Positions 5,204 through 11,081 of a DNA stretch of 11,081 nt are shown in pieces. The notes under the pieces are model-generated. The model did not search any database and was not told the origin of the DNA. It worked only from the letters and a program-made list of their open reading frames with translations. The translations under genes were made by a program, and so were the position numbers. The number at the start of each line of letters is the position of its first letter. Within the stretch, counting starts at the first letter, position 1. Source of the stretch: Roseiarcus sp050010035 (GTDB lineage Bacteria > Pseudomonadota > Alphaproteobacteria > Rhizobiales > Beijerinckiaceae). The DNA lies in assembly GCA_050010035.1 (NCBI GenBank), contig JBEKLU010000156.1:1-11081 (forward strand). The letters are read 5' to 3'.

Positions 5204-7941
5204 TCGAGCGCGGACCCTCGGTCGCGCGGATCGAGGGCGTTTCGCAGATTTATGGCGCAGCGGTCGCGCTCGACGCCGTCACGATTGAGATTCCGGCCGG
5301 CTGCATGGCGGGGTTCATCGGTCCCGACGGGGTGGGAAAGTCGACGCTGCTCAGCATCGTCGCCGGCGCGCGTCAGATCCAGCTCGGAAACGCTTTCGTC
5401 CTCGGCGGCGACATCAAGGATTCGGCGCATCGGGCCGCGATCTGTCCGCGCATCGCCTATATGCCGCAGGGATTGGGCAAGAACCTCTATGCCGACCTCA
5501 GCGTTCGCGAGAACATCGAGTTCTTCGGCCGGCTGTTCGGCCACGCCCGTCGCGAGCGCGACGCGAGGATCGCCGAGCTGCTCGACAGCACCGGGCTGGC
5601 GCCGTTTTCCGACCGCCTGGCCAAGAAGCTGTCGGGCGGCATGCGCCAGAAGCTCGGGCTCTGCTGCTGTCTCATCCACGATCCGGACCTCCTGATCCTC
5701 GACGAGCCGACCACCGGCGTCGATCCGCTGTCGCGCCGGCAATTCTGGGAGCTGATCGAGCGCATGCGCTCGCGCCGCCGCGGCATGAGCGTGATGGTCG
5801 CCACGGCCTACATGGACGAGGCGGAGCGCTTCGACTGGCTGGCGGCGATGAGCGCGGGGAAGGTGCTGTCGACCGGCTCTCCCGCCGAAATCAAGGCGCG
5901 AGTCGGCGCGGCGACGCTGGAGGAGGCCTTCATCGCGTTGCTCCCGGAGGAGGAACGCAGCGGACACCAGCGGCTGCGCATACCGCCGCGCTGCGTCTAC
6001 GACGGCGCGCCGGTCATCGCCGCGCGCGATCTCACCTGTCGCTTCGGCGACTTCACGGCGGTCGACTGCGTCAGCTTCACCATCGAGCGCGGCGAGATTT
6101 TCGGTTTCGTCGGCTCGAACGGCTGCGGCAAGACCACGACCATGAAGATGCTGACCGGCCTCCTGGCGCCGAGCGAAGGCGAGGCGCTGCTGTTCGGCGA
6201 ACCGCTCGAAGCCGGCGACATGCGTTCGCGCTATCGCGTCGGCTACATGTCGCAGTCGTTCTCGCTCTACACGGAACTGACGGTCAGGCAGAACCTCGAT
6301 CTCCACGCCCACCTATTCCACCTGCCGCCTCAGAAGGCGAAGGCGCGCATCGCCGAGCTGGTCGAGCGGTTCGGCCTCGAGGATCATCTCGACCAGCGCG
6401 CGCTCGACCTGCCGCTGGGGATCCGCCAGCGGCTGTCGCTCGCCGTCGCCGTCGTCCACGAGCCGGAAATGCTCATCCTCGACGAGCCGACCTCGGGCGT
6501 CGATCCCTTGGCGCGCGACCGGTTCTGGGAAGCGCTGATCGACCTGTCGCGCAACCAGGGCGTGACGATTTTCGTCTCGACCCACTTCATGAACGAGGCC
6601 GAGCGCTGCGACCGGATCGCGCTGATGGATTCGGGGCGCGTGCTCGCCGCCGCGGCGCCGAGCGAGCTCGTCGAGGCGCGCGGCGTCGCCACCCTCGAGG
6701 ACGCGTTCATCAGCTATCTCGAAGAGGCGACGGGTTCGCGCGGCCCCGCCCCTGCGGCGCCCGCGCCGGCTGAAGAGGCCGCCGCTGCAGCGCGCTCCTC
6801 GACGCCTGAGCGTTCCGCGTTCAGCCTGCGCCGCCTATTCGCCTACACGATCCGCGAGACGCTGGAGCTCCTGCGCGACCCAATTCGGCTCGGGTTCAGC
6901 CTGTTCGGCACGGCGCTGCTGATGCTGGTGTTCGGGTTCGGCGTTTCGACCGACGTCAACAATCTCTCCTTCGCCGTGCTCGATCACGACCAGAGCCCCG
7001 AGAGCCGCGCCTATCTGGAGGAACTCAGAGGCTCGACCTATTTCGTCGAGAAGGCGCCGCTCGCCGACTACGCCCAACTCGAAAATCGTCTCAGAAGCGG
7101 CGCCATCAAGGCCGCCGTCGAAGTCCCGCCCGGCTTCGGCCGCGACATCAAGCGCGGACGCCCCGCCTGGGTCGGCGCCTGGGTGGACGGCTCCATGCCG
7201 TTCCGGGCGGAGACCATCCGCGGCTATCTGCAGGGCATGCACGAGCTGTACCTGGCGGACCCGGCGGTGAAGACGACCGCGCCCGCCCGGCCGCCGCCCG
7301 CCGACATCGAGCTCCGATTCAAGTACAACCAGGATTTCGACAGCATCTACGCGATGGTGCCTGCGGTCATGGCGATGATGCTCGGGCTGTTTCCCGCGAT
7401 CCTGATGGCGCTGGGCGTCGTGCGCGAAAAGGAGCTCGGGTCGATCACCAACCTTTACGTGACGCCAGTCACCCGGTTCGAATTCGTGGTGGGCAAGCAG
7501 CTCCCCTACATCGCGGTCGCCGTGACCAATTTCGCCTTGTTGTTCTCGATGGGGCTGTTCCTCTTCCAGGTTCCGCTCAAGGGCAGCTTGCCCACGCTCT
7601 TGCTGGGGGTGCTGATCTACGTCACCGCGATGACCGCCTACGGCATGCTGATTTCGTCGTTCACCAGCACCCAGATCGCGGCGCTGTTCGGCACCGCCAT
7701 TTTGACGGCGCTGCCCGCGACGCAGTTCGCCGGCATGATGACGCCGGTCTCGTCGCTGGCGGGGAGCGCCCAGCTCATGGGGCGCGCCTTTCCGATGACC
7801 TATTTCGTGCCGATCAGCGTAGGAACCTTCACCAAGGGATTGGGCTTTTTCGACCTCGGCAGGGACCTGGCGGCGCTGGCGCTCTTCGTCCCGATTCTGA
7901 CGCTGCTGAACGTTCTGATGTTGCGCAAGCAGGAACGCTAG
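5200..7941 (+). CDS. rbbA: RbbA-type ABC transporter: two fused ATPase domains plus ABC-2 membrane domain
   Basis: A 913-residue protein matching the length and order of Escherichia coli RbbA (YhiH). NBD1 (about 8-250) has Walker A GPDGVGKST (41-49), Q-loop Q90, signature LSGGM (144-148) and Walker B LLILDEP (164-170). NBD2 (about 270-508) has Walker A GSNGCGKTT (305-313), Q-loop Q352, a degenerate signature LPLGI (404-408), Walker B MLILDEP (424-430) and the H-loop histidine H462. In NBD1 the H-loop position is alanine (A203). An Ala/Pro/Glu-rich linker (511-538) leads to an ABC-2 permease domain: TM1 at about 563-583, an extracytoplasmic domain (584-712), then about five helices, with EKELGS at 743-748 as the coupling segment. 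It would pair with the next gene product to make a two-permease exporter driven by its fused ATPase pair, with the adaptor upstream. E. coli RbbA has also been described as ribosome-associated; nothing here tests that. The start overlaps the adaptor's stop by four bases. Confidence 0.95.
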   Translation: MIERGPSVARIEGVSQIYGAAVALDAVTIEIPAGCMAGFIGPDGVGKSTLLSIVAGARQIQLGNAFVLGGDIKDSAHRAAICPRIAYMPQGLGKNLYADLSVRENIEFFGRLFGHARRERDARIAELLDSTGLAPFSDRLAKKLSGGMRQKLGLCCCLIHDPDLLILDEPTTGVDPLSRRQFWELIERMRSRRRGMSVMVATAYMDEAERFDWLAAMSAGKVLSTGSPAEIKARVGAATLEEAFIALLPEEERSGHQRLRIPPRCVYDGAPVIAARDLTCRFGDFTAVDCVSFTIERGEIFGFVGSNGCGKTTTMKMLTGLLAPSEGEALLFGEPLEAGDMRSRYRVGYMSQSFSLYTELTVRQNLDLHAHLFHLPPQKAKARIAELVERFGLEDHLDQRALDLPLGIRQRLSLAVAVVHEPEMLILDEPTSGVDPLARDRFWEALIDLSRNQGVTIFVSTHFMNEAERCDRIALMDSGRVLAAAAPSELVEARGVATLEDAFISYLEEATGSRGPAPAAPAPAEEAAAAARSSTPERSAFSLRRLFAYTIRETLELLRDPIRLGFSLFGTALLMLVFGFGVSTDVNNLSFAVLDHDQSPESRAYLEELRGSTYFVEKAPLADYAQLENRLRSGAIKAAVEVPPGFGRDIKRGRPAWVGAWVDGSMPFRAETIRGYLQGMHELYLADPAVKTTAPARPPPADIELRFKYNQDFDSIYAMVPAVMAMMLGLFPAILMALGVVREKELGSITNLYVTPVTRFEFVVGKQLPYIAVAVTNFALLFSMGLFLFQVPLKGSLPTLLLGVLIYVTAMTAYGMLISSFTSTQIAALFGTAILTALPATQFAGMMTPVSSLAGSAQLMGRAFPMTYFVPISVGTFTKGLGFFDLGRDLAALALFVPILTLLNVLMLRKQER

Positions 7942-7947
7942 AAGGGG
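7941..7947 (+). promoter_or_regulatory. Ribosome binding site for the second permease
   Basis: GAAGGGG begins on the last base of the rbbA stop codon (TAG 7939-7941) and ends eight bases before ATG 7956. It fixes the start of the next gene and supports co-translation in the operon. Confidence 0.6.
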
Positions 7948-7955
7948 CTCGGACC

Positions 7956-9080
7956 ATGCGCAAAGCGGCGAACATCTATTGGCTCGGCGTCAAGGAGCTG
8001 CGCAGTTTCCTCCGCGATTTCGTGCTCTTGGGGCTGGTGGTCTATGCCTTCTCCTTCGCCGTGGCCATGCGGGCGCACAGTTTCTCGCAGGAGCTGCACA
8101 ACGCCTCGATCGCCATCGTCGACGAGGATCGTTCCGAGCTTTCGCGGCGCATCGCCCACGCGTTCCTGCCGCCGATGTTCCAGCTCCCGCGCGAGATCGC
8201 CGAGCGCGACATCGTTCCCCTGATGAATGCGGGACGATACACTTTCGTGATCGACATCCCGCCGAACTTCGAACGCGACGTGCTGGCCGGGCGCCAGCCC
8301 GGACTTCAGATCGACGTCGACGCCACCGCGATGGTGCAGGCGGGTCTCGGCTCCGGCTACGCGCAACAGATCATCACGACCGAAATCGCGGACTTCCTCT
8401 CCCACTCGGAAGGCGCGCCGCTGTCGCCGGTCAATCTCGACGTGCGCATCGCGTTCAACCCCAACATCACCACCGCATGGTTCAGCAGCGTGATGGGCAT
8501 CATCGACAACATCTCCATGCTGGCGATCATTCTGGCGGGGGCGGCGATCGTGCGCGAGCGCGAGCACGGGACGATGGACCACCTCCTGGTCATGCCGCTG
8601 ACGCCGTTCGAGATCGCCATGTCCAAGGTCTGGGCGAACGGGCTGGTGATCACCCTGGCGACCGGGCTTTCGCTTTACGTCGAGGTGCGCACGATTCTGG
8701 GCATTCCGATCGCCGGTTCGCTGCCGCTGTTCATGGTCGGCGTGGTGATCTACCTGTTCTTCGCCACCGCGATCGGCATTTTCCTCGGCACCGTGGCGCG
8801 CTCGATGCCGCAGCTCGGGCTGCTCTACATGTTGGTCTATATGCCGATGAACATGCTGTCCGGCGCCAATACGCCGCTCGAGAGCATGCCGCCCTGGCTG
8901 GCGACGGCGGTGCAGGCCTCGCCCTCGACCCATTTCGTTTCGTTCGCCCAGTCGATCCTCTATCGCGGCGCGGGGATCGACGTGGTGTGGCCCGAATTCG
9001 TCCTCGTCACGCTGATCGGCGGCCTGTTCTTCTGGCTCGCGATCCTGCGCTTCCGCTCGGTGGCGGCACAGGCGGTCTGA
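7956..9080 (+). CDS. yhhJ: ABC-2 type permease, YhhJ-like partner of RbbA
   Basis: A 374-residue inner-membrane permease, the usual length for YhhJ. TM1 is at about 20-38, followed by a large extracytoplasmic domain (about 39-177, including IVDEDRS at 54-60), then five helices near 178-199, 226-245, 254-279, 285-303 and 347-365. The coupling segment EREHGTMDHLLVMPLTPFE (201-219) is the classic ABC-2 signature seen after TM2 and aligns with EKELGS in the RbbA membrane domain. It has no ATPase domain of its own, so it should be the second half of the transmembrane pore, using the ATPase pair fused in RbbA. It is 14 bases downstream of rbbA with a good ribosome binding site (7941-7947) and is the last gene of the operon. 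Substrate is unknown; ABC-2 exporters of this type move drugs, lipids or polymers. Confidence 0.95.
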   Translation: MRKAANIYWLGVKELRSFLRDFVLLGLVVYAFSFAVAMRAHSFSQELHNASIAIVDEDRSELSRRIAHAFLPPMFQLPREIAERDIVPLMNAGRYTFVIDIPPNFERDVLAGRQPGLQIDVDATAMVQAGLGSGYAQQIITTEIADFLSHSEGAPLSPVNLDVRIAFNPNITTAWFSSVMGIIDNISMLAIILAGAAIVREREHGTMDHLLVMPLTPFEIAMSKVWANGLVITLATGLSLYVEVRTILGIPIAGSLPLFMVGVVIYLFFATAIGIFLGTVARSMPQLGLLYMLVYMPMNMLSGANTPLESMPPWLATAVQASPSTHFVSFAQSILYRGAGIDVVWPEFVLVTLIGGLFFWLAILRFRSVAAQAV

Positions 9081-9118
9081 GGGGCTGGCGAGGTTGATCC
9101 CTCGATCGCGCCGTCGGC

Positions 9119-9157
9119 GACCGGGGCGGCCGGTCTCGTAACCGGGGCAACTCCCGG
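9119..9157 (+). terminator. Candidate hairpins downstream of the export operon
   Basis: GACCGG (9119-9124) pairs perfectly with CCGGTC (9130-9135) around a five-base loop, and CCGGG (9142-9146) pairs with CCCGG (9153-9157). They lie 38-77 bases beyond the yhhJ stop. There is no T-run after either, so this is not a standard intrinsic terminator. It may act with Rho or as a 3' stabilising stem. Confidence 0.3.
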
Positions 9158-9173
9158 GCAAGCTTGGCTGAGC

Positions 9174-9413
9174 TCAAGTGGGGGCGGGCCTGAGGAGGTT
9201 TGCGAGGTCTGGGATTTTGGGGCCAGGGATTCCCAGTCGGTCGCCGATGAAGTCGTAGAACGACAATTTCAATTTCATGCAGGTTTTGGCCAGACCGAGC
9301 ATGACGTCACGAGCATCGCGGCCCTCATCGCCGCAGCGATCGGGGTCACGACAGGAAGTCGAGGAGACGAAGCTGTCGGGGAACAAGCGAGGAGTCGGAC
9401 GGGTAGTGTCTCA
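9174..9413 (-). pseudogene. Transposase-like C-terminal remnant
   Basis: The minus-strand frame is open from just inside a TGA at 9411-9413 to the TAG-type stop at 9174. The informative part is the last 45 residues, containing RDVMLGLAKTCMKLKLSFYD and then FIGDRLGIPGPKIPDLANLL. The pattern 'K-T-C-x-K-L-x-x-x-F-Y/W-D-x-x-G-x-R-L-x-x-P-G' followed by 'I-P-x-L-x-x-L' matches my memory of the C-terminal tail of a group of IS transposases, but I cannot assign the family. There is no ATG, only TTG at 9386, and no catalytic domain, so this is a decayed fragment. Residues before about 30 read as out-of-frame low-quality sequence, which suggests a frameshift or deletion within the remnant. It lies directly beside an IS-end-like palindrome (9409-9428). 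Confidence 0.5.
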
Positions 9414-9430
9414 GTTTGAAATTTGAGATA
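9405..9430. repeat. Palindromic IS-end-like sequence
   Basis: TCTCAGTTTGAAATTTGAGA (9409-9428) is an imperfect palindrome whose TCTCA/TGAGA arms are perfect, preceded by GGTAGTG. It is AT-rich against a GC-rich background. It sits at the boundary between the transposase remnant and the repeat island, where a terminal inverted repeat would be expected, but no second end was found. Confidence 0.35.
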
Positions 9431-9511
9431 ATGCGACGGGCATCACGCCAAAAAGCTACTTCTTCGGAGACGCGTTCGGAGGCATCGTGGGGACTGGCGG
9501 AATGCGCTGGG

Positions 9512-9829
9512 ATTTACGGATTTACGGGGACATGATTTACGGGGACATGATACACATTGCATTTACGGGGACATGATACACATTGCCGAATATCAACGAT
9601 ACACATTTGATTTACGGATTTACCGGATTTACCGGATTTACGGGGACATGATACACATTGCCGAATATCAACGTGCCCAAACCTTTCACGGCGCCGTTAA
9701 TAGTGCAATTCGTATCATGTCCCCGTAAACCCCGTAAACCTCAATTCGTATCATGTCCCCGTAAACCTCCGAAACCTCCGGTAAACCTCCGAAACCTCCG
9801 AAACCTGAAACCTGTCCCCGTAAACCCCC
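9512..9829. repeat. Repeat island of GGGGACATGAT units in both orientations (REP/RAYT-like)
   Basis: Four plus-oriented copies of TTTACGGGGACATGAT start at 9521, 9536, 9562 and 9637. Three minus-oriented copies follow, at 9714-9729, 9750-9765 and (partial, TGTCCCCGTAAAC) 9813-9825. Copies at 9562 and 9637 are identical for 37 bases. The inner pair (9637-9661 and 9705-9729) is a 25-bp inverted repeat with two mismatches around a 43-base core, able to form a long hairpin. Between units are 9-bp tandem repeats: GGATTTACC at 9616 and 9625 with a variant at 9634, and AACCTCCGA-type repeats at about 9764-9810. Sequences of this sort flank REP-associated tyrosine transposase (IS200-like) genes in many proteobacteria, from memory. 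No transposase ORF is present here, so this is a non-autonomous or decayed cluster. Open frames across it are repeat artefacts. Confidence 0.8.
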
Positions 9830-9832
9830 GAC

Positions 9833-10012
9833 CTAGTCTTCGGCGACTTCCAGAAACAGGCGGCCTTTCTCATCCAGATCGACCCATTCCAGCGTAGCCG
9901 CCAACACTTGATACGCATACCCCCGAAGAGAACCGACCGCTTGGCGCGCGGCCTCGCCCTCCGGAACGAGATCGGCGGCCTTGCCTGCATTAAACAGATT
10001 ACGTGCGTTCAT
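9833..10012 (-). pseudogene. Truncated N-terminus of a larger protein, possibly Cap4/DUF4297-like
   Basis: ATG 10012 to TAG 9833-9835 encodes 59 residues: a short N-terminal helix, then GEAARQAVGSLRGYAYQVLA (19-38), ATLEWVDLDEKG (39-50) and RLFLEVAED (51-59). A GxxYQ motif followed about 20 residues later by a strand with E-x-x-E-D is the start of the nuclease fold in Cap4/DUF4297-type proteins of anti-phage systems. I recall full proteins reading on as '...LEVAEDYA...'. Here the frame meets TAG exactly where the repeat island begins, a few bases before TTTACGGGG, so the stop looks created by the insertion or rearrangement. Composition is protein-like and unlike the flanking shadow frames. 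Family assignment rests on short motifs. A rearranged 3' part is not visible in this window. Confidence 0.55.
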
Positions 10013-10407
10013 TGCTGATTTTCTTGAGCGAACGCGTTGCCGGAGGTGCCGCCGACGCGAAGCGCATGGTTCGTGCGGTCAAATGGCTTACACTCGCTAA
10101 TTCTATATACCACTATCCGTCGACAACCAGCCGGTCAGACGGCATTTTCAACACGAAGGTTGCGGATTACCGGGGTTAAGGTGGGGTTATGGCGACAGCG
10201 CACTTAACCATCGCCTGACCCGCCATCGCCGCCGACATTCTCTTTCTGAAAACCACAATCCGTGCTATCAACAAAGGGCCTGGAGTTCGGCGGCTCCGCG
10301 AAGGCGAATTCGCTCGGGTCGCCGGGCGGGAAATTTCCGGCGGCGGGGCGGCAAGGAACGAAAAAGGGGGAATTCGCGCACTCTTGACGGCAAGTCCTTG
10401 ATTTCAC

Positions 10408-10512
10408 TCAAAACCGCCAAGGAAAATCCTTGGAAAAAGCTTGGAAATCTTTGGAAAAAGCTTGGAAAAGTTTGCAAAAGGCTTGGAAAGGTTTGGAAGT
10501 CCTTGGAAAAGC
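10408..10512. promoter_or_regulatory. Helically phased A-tracts, predicted curved DNA
   Basis: Ten A-runs of 2-5 bases have centres at about 10411, 10424, 10436, 10446, 10457, 10467, 10478, 10488, 10498 and 10508. After the first two intervals, steps are 9.5 to 11 bases, that is, one turn of the helix. They sit in a degenerate 10-11 base unit, CTTGGAAAAG. Phased A-tracts are known to bend DNA. The block ends about 65 bases before the start of the coiled-coil gene, a position suited to an upstream activating or protein-binding element. All reading frames across it show heptad-like repeats (for example EKAWKSL), a trivial result of a 21-base double period. Confidence 0.6.
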
Positions 10513-10567
10513 TTGCGCGCCAAGCGCCGGCGCGTCGCGTCTTTCCTCGCTCCGATGGGCGCGCTAT

Positions 10568-10573
10568 AAAGGG
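10568..10573 (+). promoter_or_regulatory. Ribosome binding site for the coiled-coil gene
   Basis: AAAGGG ends five bases before ATG 10579 and supports that start. The overlapping CTATAAAG could alternatively be read as a -10 element, but that would leave almost no leader. Confidence 0.4.
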
Positions 10574-10578
10574 CCGCT

Positions 10579-10940
10579 ATGGCCGACGAACCTGAAAACC
10601 TCGTTCTCCAACTGCTTCGCGGCATTCGCGCCGATATGGCGACCAAGGCCGAACTCGGCGAGGTCAAGGCCGAACTCGGCGAACTCAGGGCCGAGCTGAA
10701 GGCCGAAATCCATTCGTCGCGCGCCGACGTCGCCTCGGACTTGTCGGCGATGCAGGCCAAGGCCGACGCCGAGCACAAGGCGACGCGCAAGCAACTCGGC
10801 GATGAGATCGCCGGACTGCGCCGCGCCGTCGGCGAGCGCCATTCGGCCGTCATCGCCATGGCGTCCTGATCGGCGACCTCGAGGCGCGCATGCGCCGGGT
10901 CGAGCAGCATCTCGATCTTCCCGCGATCGACGCCCATTGA
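10579..10940 (+). pseudogene. Coiled-coil protein gene with a 3' frameshift
   Basis: The uninterrupted frame runs ATG 10579 to TGA 10867-10869 (96 aa). It starts MADEPENLVLQLLRGIRADM, then KAELGEVKAELGELRAELKAE-type heptads (residues 23-43) and further charged helix, so an alpha-helical coiled coil with no membrane segment. The last residues (SAVIAMAS) look wrong. One base inserted near 10855 would restore SAVIGHGVLIGDLEARMRRV and EQHLDLPAIDAH, ending at TGA 10938-10940, for about 120 residues. The GHGV...L...RMRRVE.HL pattern is how I remember the C-terminus of this small-protein family in Hyphomicrobiales ('MADEPENLVL...HSSVIGHGVL...'), so a one-base deletion in a GGCC context is the simplest explanation. 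It may be a real mutation or a sequencing error. Function is unknown. The SRP RNA gene follows 43 bases later on the same strand, and curved DNA precedes it. Confidence 0.8.
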
Positions 10941-10948
10941 GCCCGCCC

Positions 10949-10977
10949 TTGCGCCGTGCCCGCGCATAGTCCAAATA
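10949..10977 (+). promoter_or_regulatory. Possible promoter of the SRP RNA gene
   Basis: TTGCGC (10949-10954), a 17-base spacer and CAAATA (10972-10977) would place the transcription start near 10984, exactly at the base of the SRP RNA terminal stem. The hexamers are weak matches, so the support is mainly positional. Confidence 0.35.
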
Positions 10978-10983
10978 GGGCGC

Positions 10984-11080
10984 GGGAGGTTGGCGAAGGA
11001 CGTACCGCTCGCCAACCGGGTCAGGTCCGGAAGGAAGCAGCCCTAACGAGCCAGGGCGGGTCTTTGTCCAACCTCCTACC
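10984..11080 (+). ncRNA. ffs: Signal recognition particle RNA, small bacterial type (4.5S)
   Basis: The conserved core GGTCAGGTCCGGAAGGAAGC begins at 11019, with the GGAA tetraloop at 11029-11032, the asymmetric internal loops that bind Ffh, and the downstream AGCAGCCCTAA side. The terminal stem is formed by GGAGGTTGG (10985-10993) pairing with CCAACCTCC (11068-11076). About 97 nt, a hairpin-only SRP RNA without an Alu domain, as usual in proteobacteria. It works with Ffh to deliver membrane and secreted proteins to the translocon. The exact ends are inferred from the terminal stem. The window stops one base after it, so its terminator cannot be seen. Confidence 0.96.
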
Positions 11081-11081
11081 G

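Larger units (their letters stand above)
10013..10578. other. Non-coding region (566 bases)
   Basis: No convincing gene. Short open frames on both strands have no ribosome binding sites and their composition follows the repeats. An AT-rich patch (10098-10116, containing CTATATACCACTATCC) could hold a promoter for the truncated gene on the minus strand (TTGTCG near 10125 and TAGAAT near 10105, spacing about 15), but this is weak. GGTTAAG (10174-10180) and CTTAACC (10203-10209) form a 7-bp inverted repeat with a 22-base loop. A purine-rich GC stretch (10310-10380) precedes the A-tract block. Confidence 0.5.

Noticed and set aside
4031..6312. Minus-strand ORFs of 384 and 378 codons
   Set aside because: Antisense to the second adaptor and rbbA. 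They mirror the paralogue's antisense frame and carry no motifs.
7938..9161. Minus-strand ORF of 407 codons
   Set aside because: Antisense to yhhJ; composition dominated by His/Arg/Asp/Gln, typical of shadow frames.
9100..9165. tRNA-like segment with an anticodon-arm-like CCGGTCTCGTAACCGG
   Set aside because: No acceptor stem, no D-arm and no TTC-type T-loop can be fitted; simple hairpins explain it better.
9512..9829. CRISPR array
   Set aside because: Units occur in both orientations with irregular spacing and no unique spacers of constant length, so it is not a CRISPR array.
9658..9990. ORFs with repeated PRKPxKP or VSEVSEVYRRF motifs
   Set aside because: They are translations of the DNA repeat island; periodicity comes from the 9-bp repeats. 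The real minus-strand frame next to it is the one from 10012 to 9833.
10398..10699. Heptad-repeat ORFs (EKAWKSL... and WKKLGNLWKKLGK...) across the A-tract block
   Set aside because: All frames on both strands show similar repeats because the DNA repeats at about 10.5 bases (21 bases = 7 codons). There is no ribosome binding site and the composition changes abruptly at the block's end.

Overview
The window is GC-rich (mid-60s percent by eye) and looks alphaproteobacterial, probably Hyphomicrobiales/Rhizobiales. The SRP RNA has the compact bacterial form, the coiled-coil gene beside it resembles small proteins common in that order, and codon use is strongly G/C-ending. The genus is not determined; a methylotroph or Beijerinckia/Methylocystis relative is only a guess. 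Layout, left to right: (1) 1-118 is the 3' end of a group II intron (domain V plus domain VI); its body and any reverse transcriptase lie outside the window. (2) 140-2310 holds three minus-strand genes: a 65-residue membrane-anchored protein, an MFS transporter of the metabolite:H+ symporter type 37 bases downstream of it, and, after a 109-base gap, an unknown 157-residue protein. (3) 2629-9080 is the core of the window: a plus-strand export operon of two tandem HlyD/YhiI-type periplasmic adaptors (about three quarters identical), an RbbA-type ATPase/permease (two nucleotide-binding domains fused to one membrane domain, 913 aa) and a YhhJ-type second permease half. This is the yhiI-rbbA-yhhJ arrangement known from enterobacteria, with the adaptor gene duplicated. 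Together the parts would make one inner-membrane ABC-2 exporter with its periplasmic adaptor(s), probably passing substrate to an outer-membrane channel encoded elsewhere. (4) 9081-10012 is a scarred region. It has a transposase-like remnant, a palindromic IS-end-like sequence and a dense repeat island (9512-9829) of TTTACGGGGACATGAT units in both orientations, of the kind seen around REP-associated (IS200-like) transposases but with no transposase present. The island abuts a minus-strand ORF of 59 codons (10012-9833) that looks like the surviving N-terminus of a larger protein, possibly a Cap4/DUF4297-like nuclease. (5) 10013-10578 is non-coding and ends in about 100 bases of A-tracts spaced at close to 10.5 bp, a signature of intrinsically curved DNA. 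(6) 10579-10940 is a coiled-coil protein gene that appears broken by a one-base deletion near its 3' end. (7) 10984-11080 is the SRP (4.5S) RNA gene. The most notable items are the duplicated-adaptor RbbA exporter with two complementary degenerate ATPase sites, the transposase-less repeat island that seems to have truncated a possible defence gene, and the helically phased A-tracts. I found no CRISPR array and no intact tRNA. No wholly new multi-gene system can be claimed from the sequence alone.
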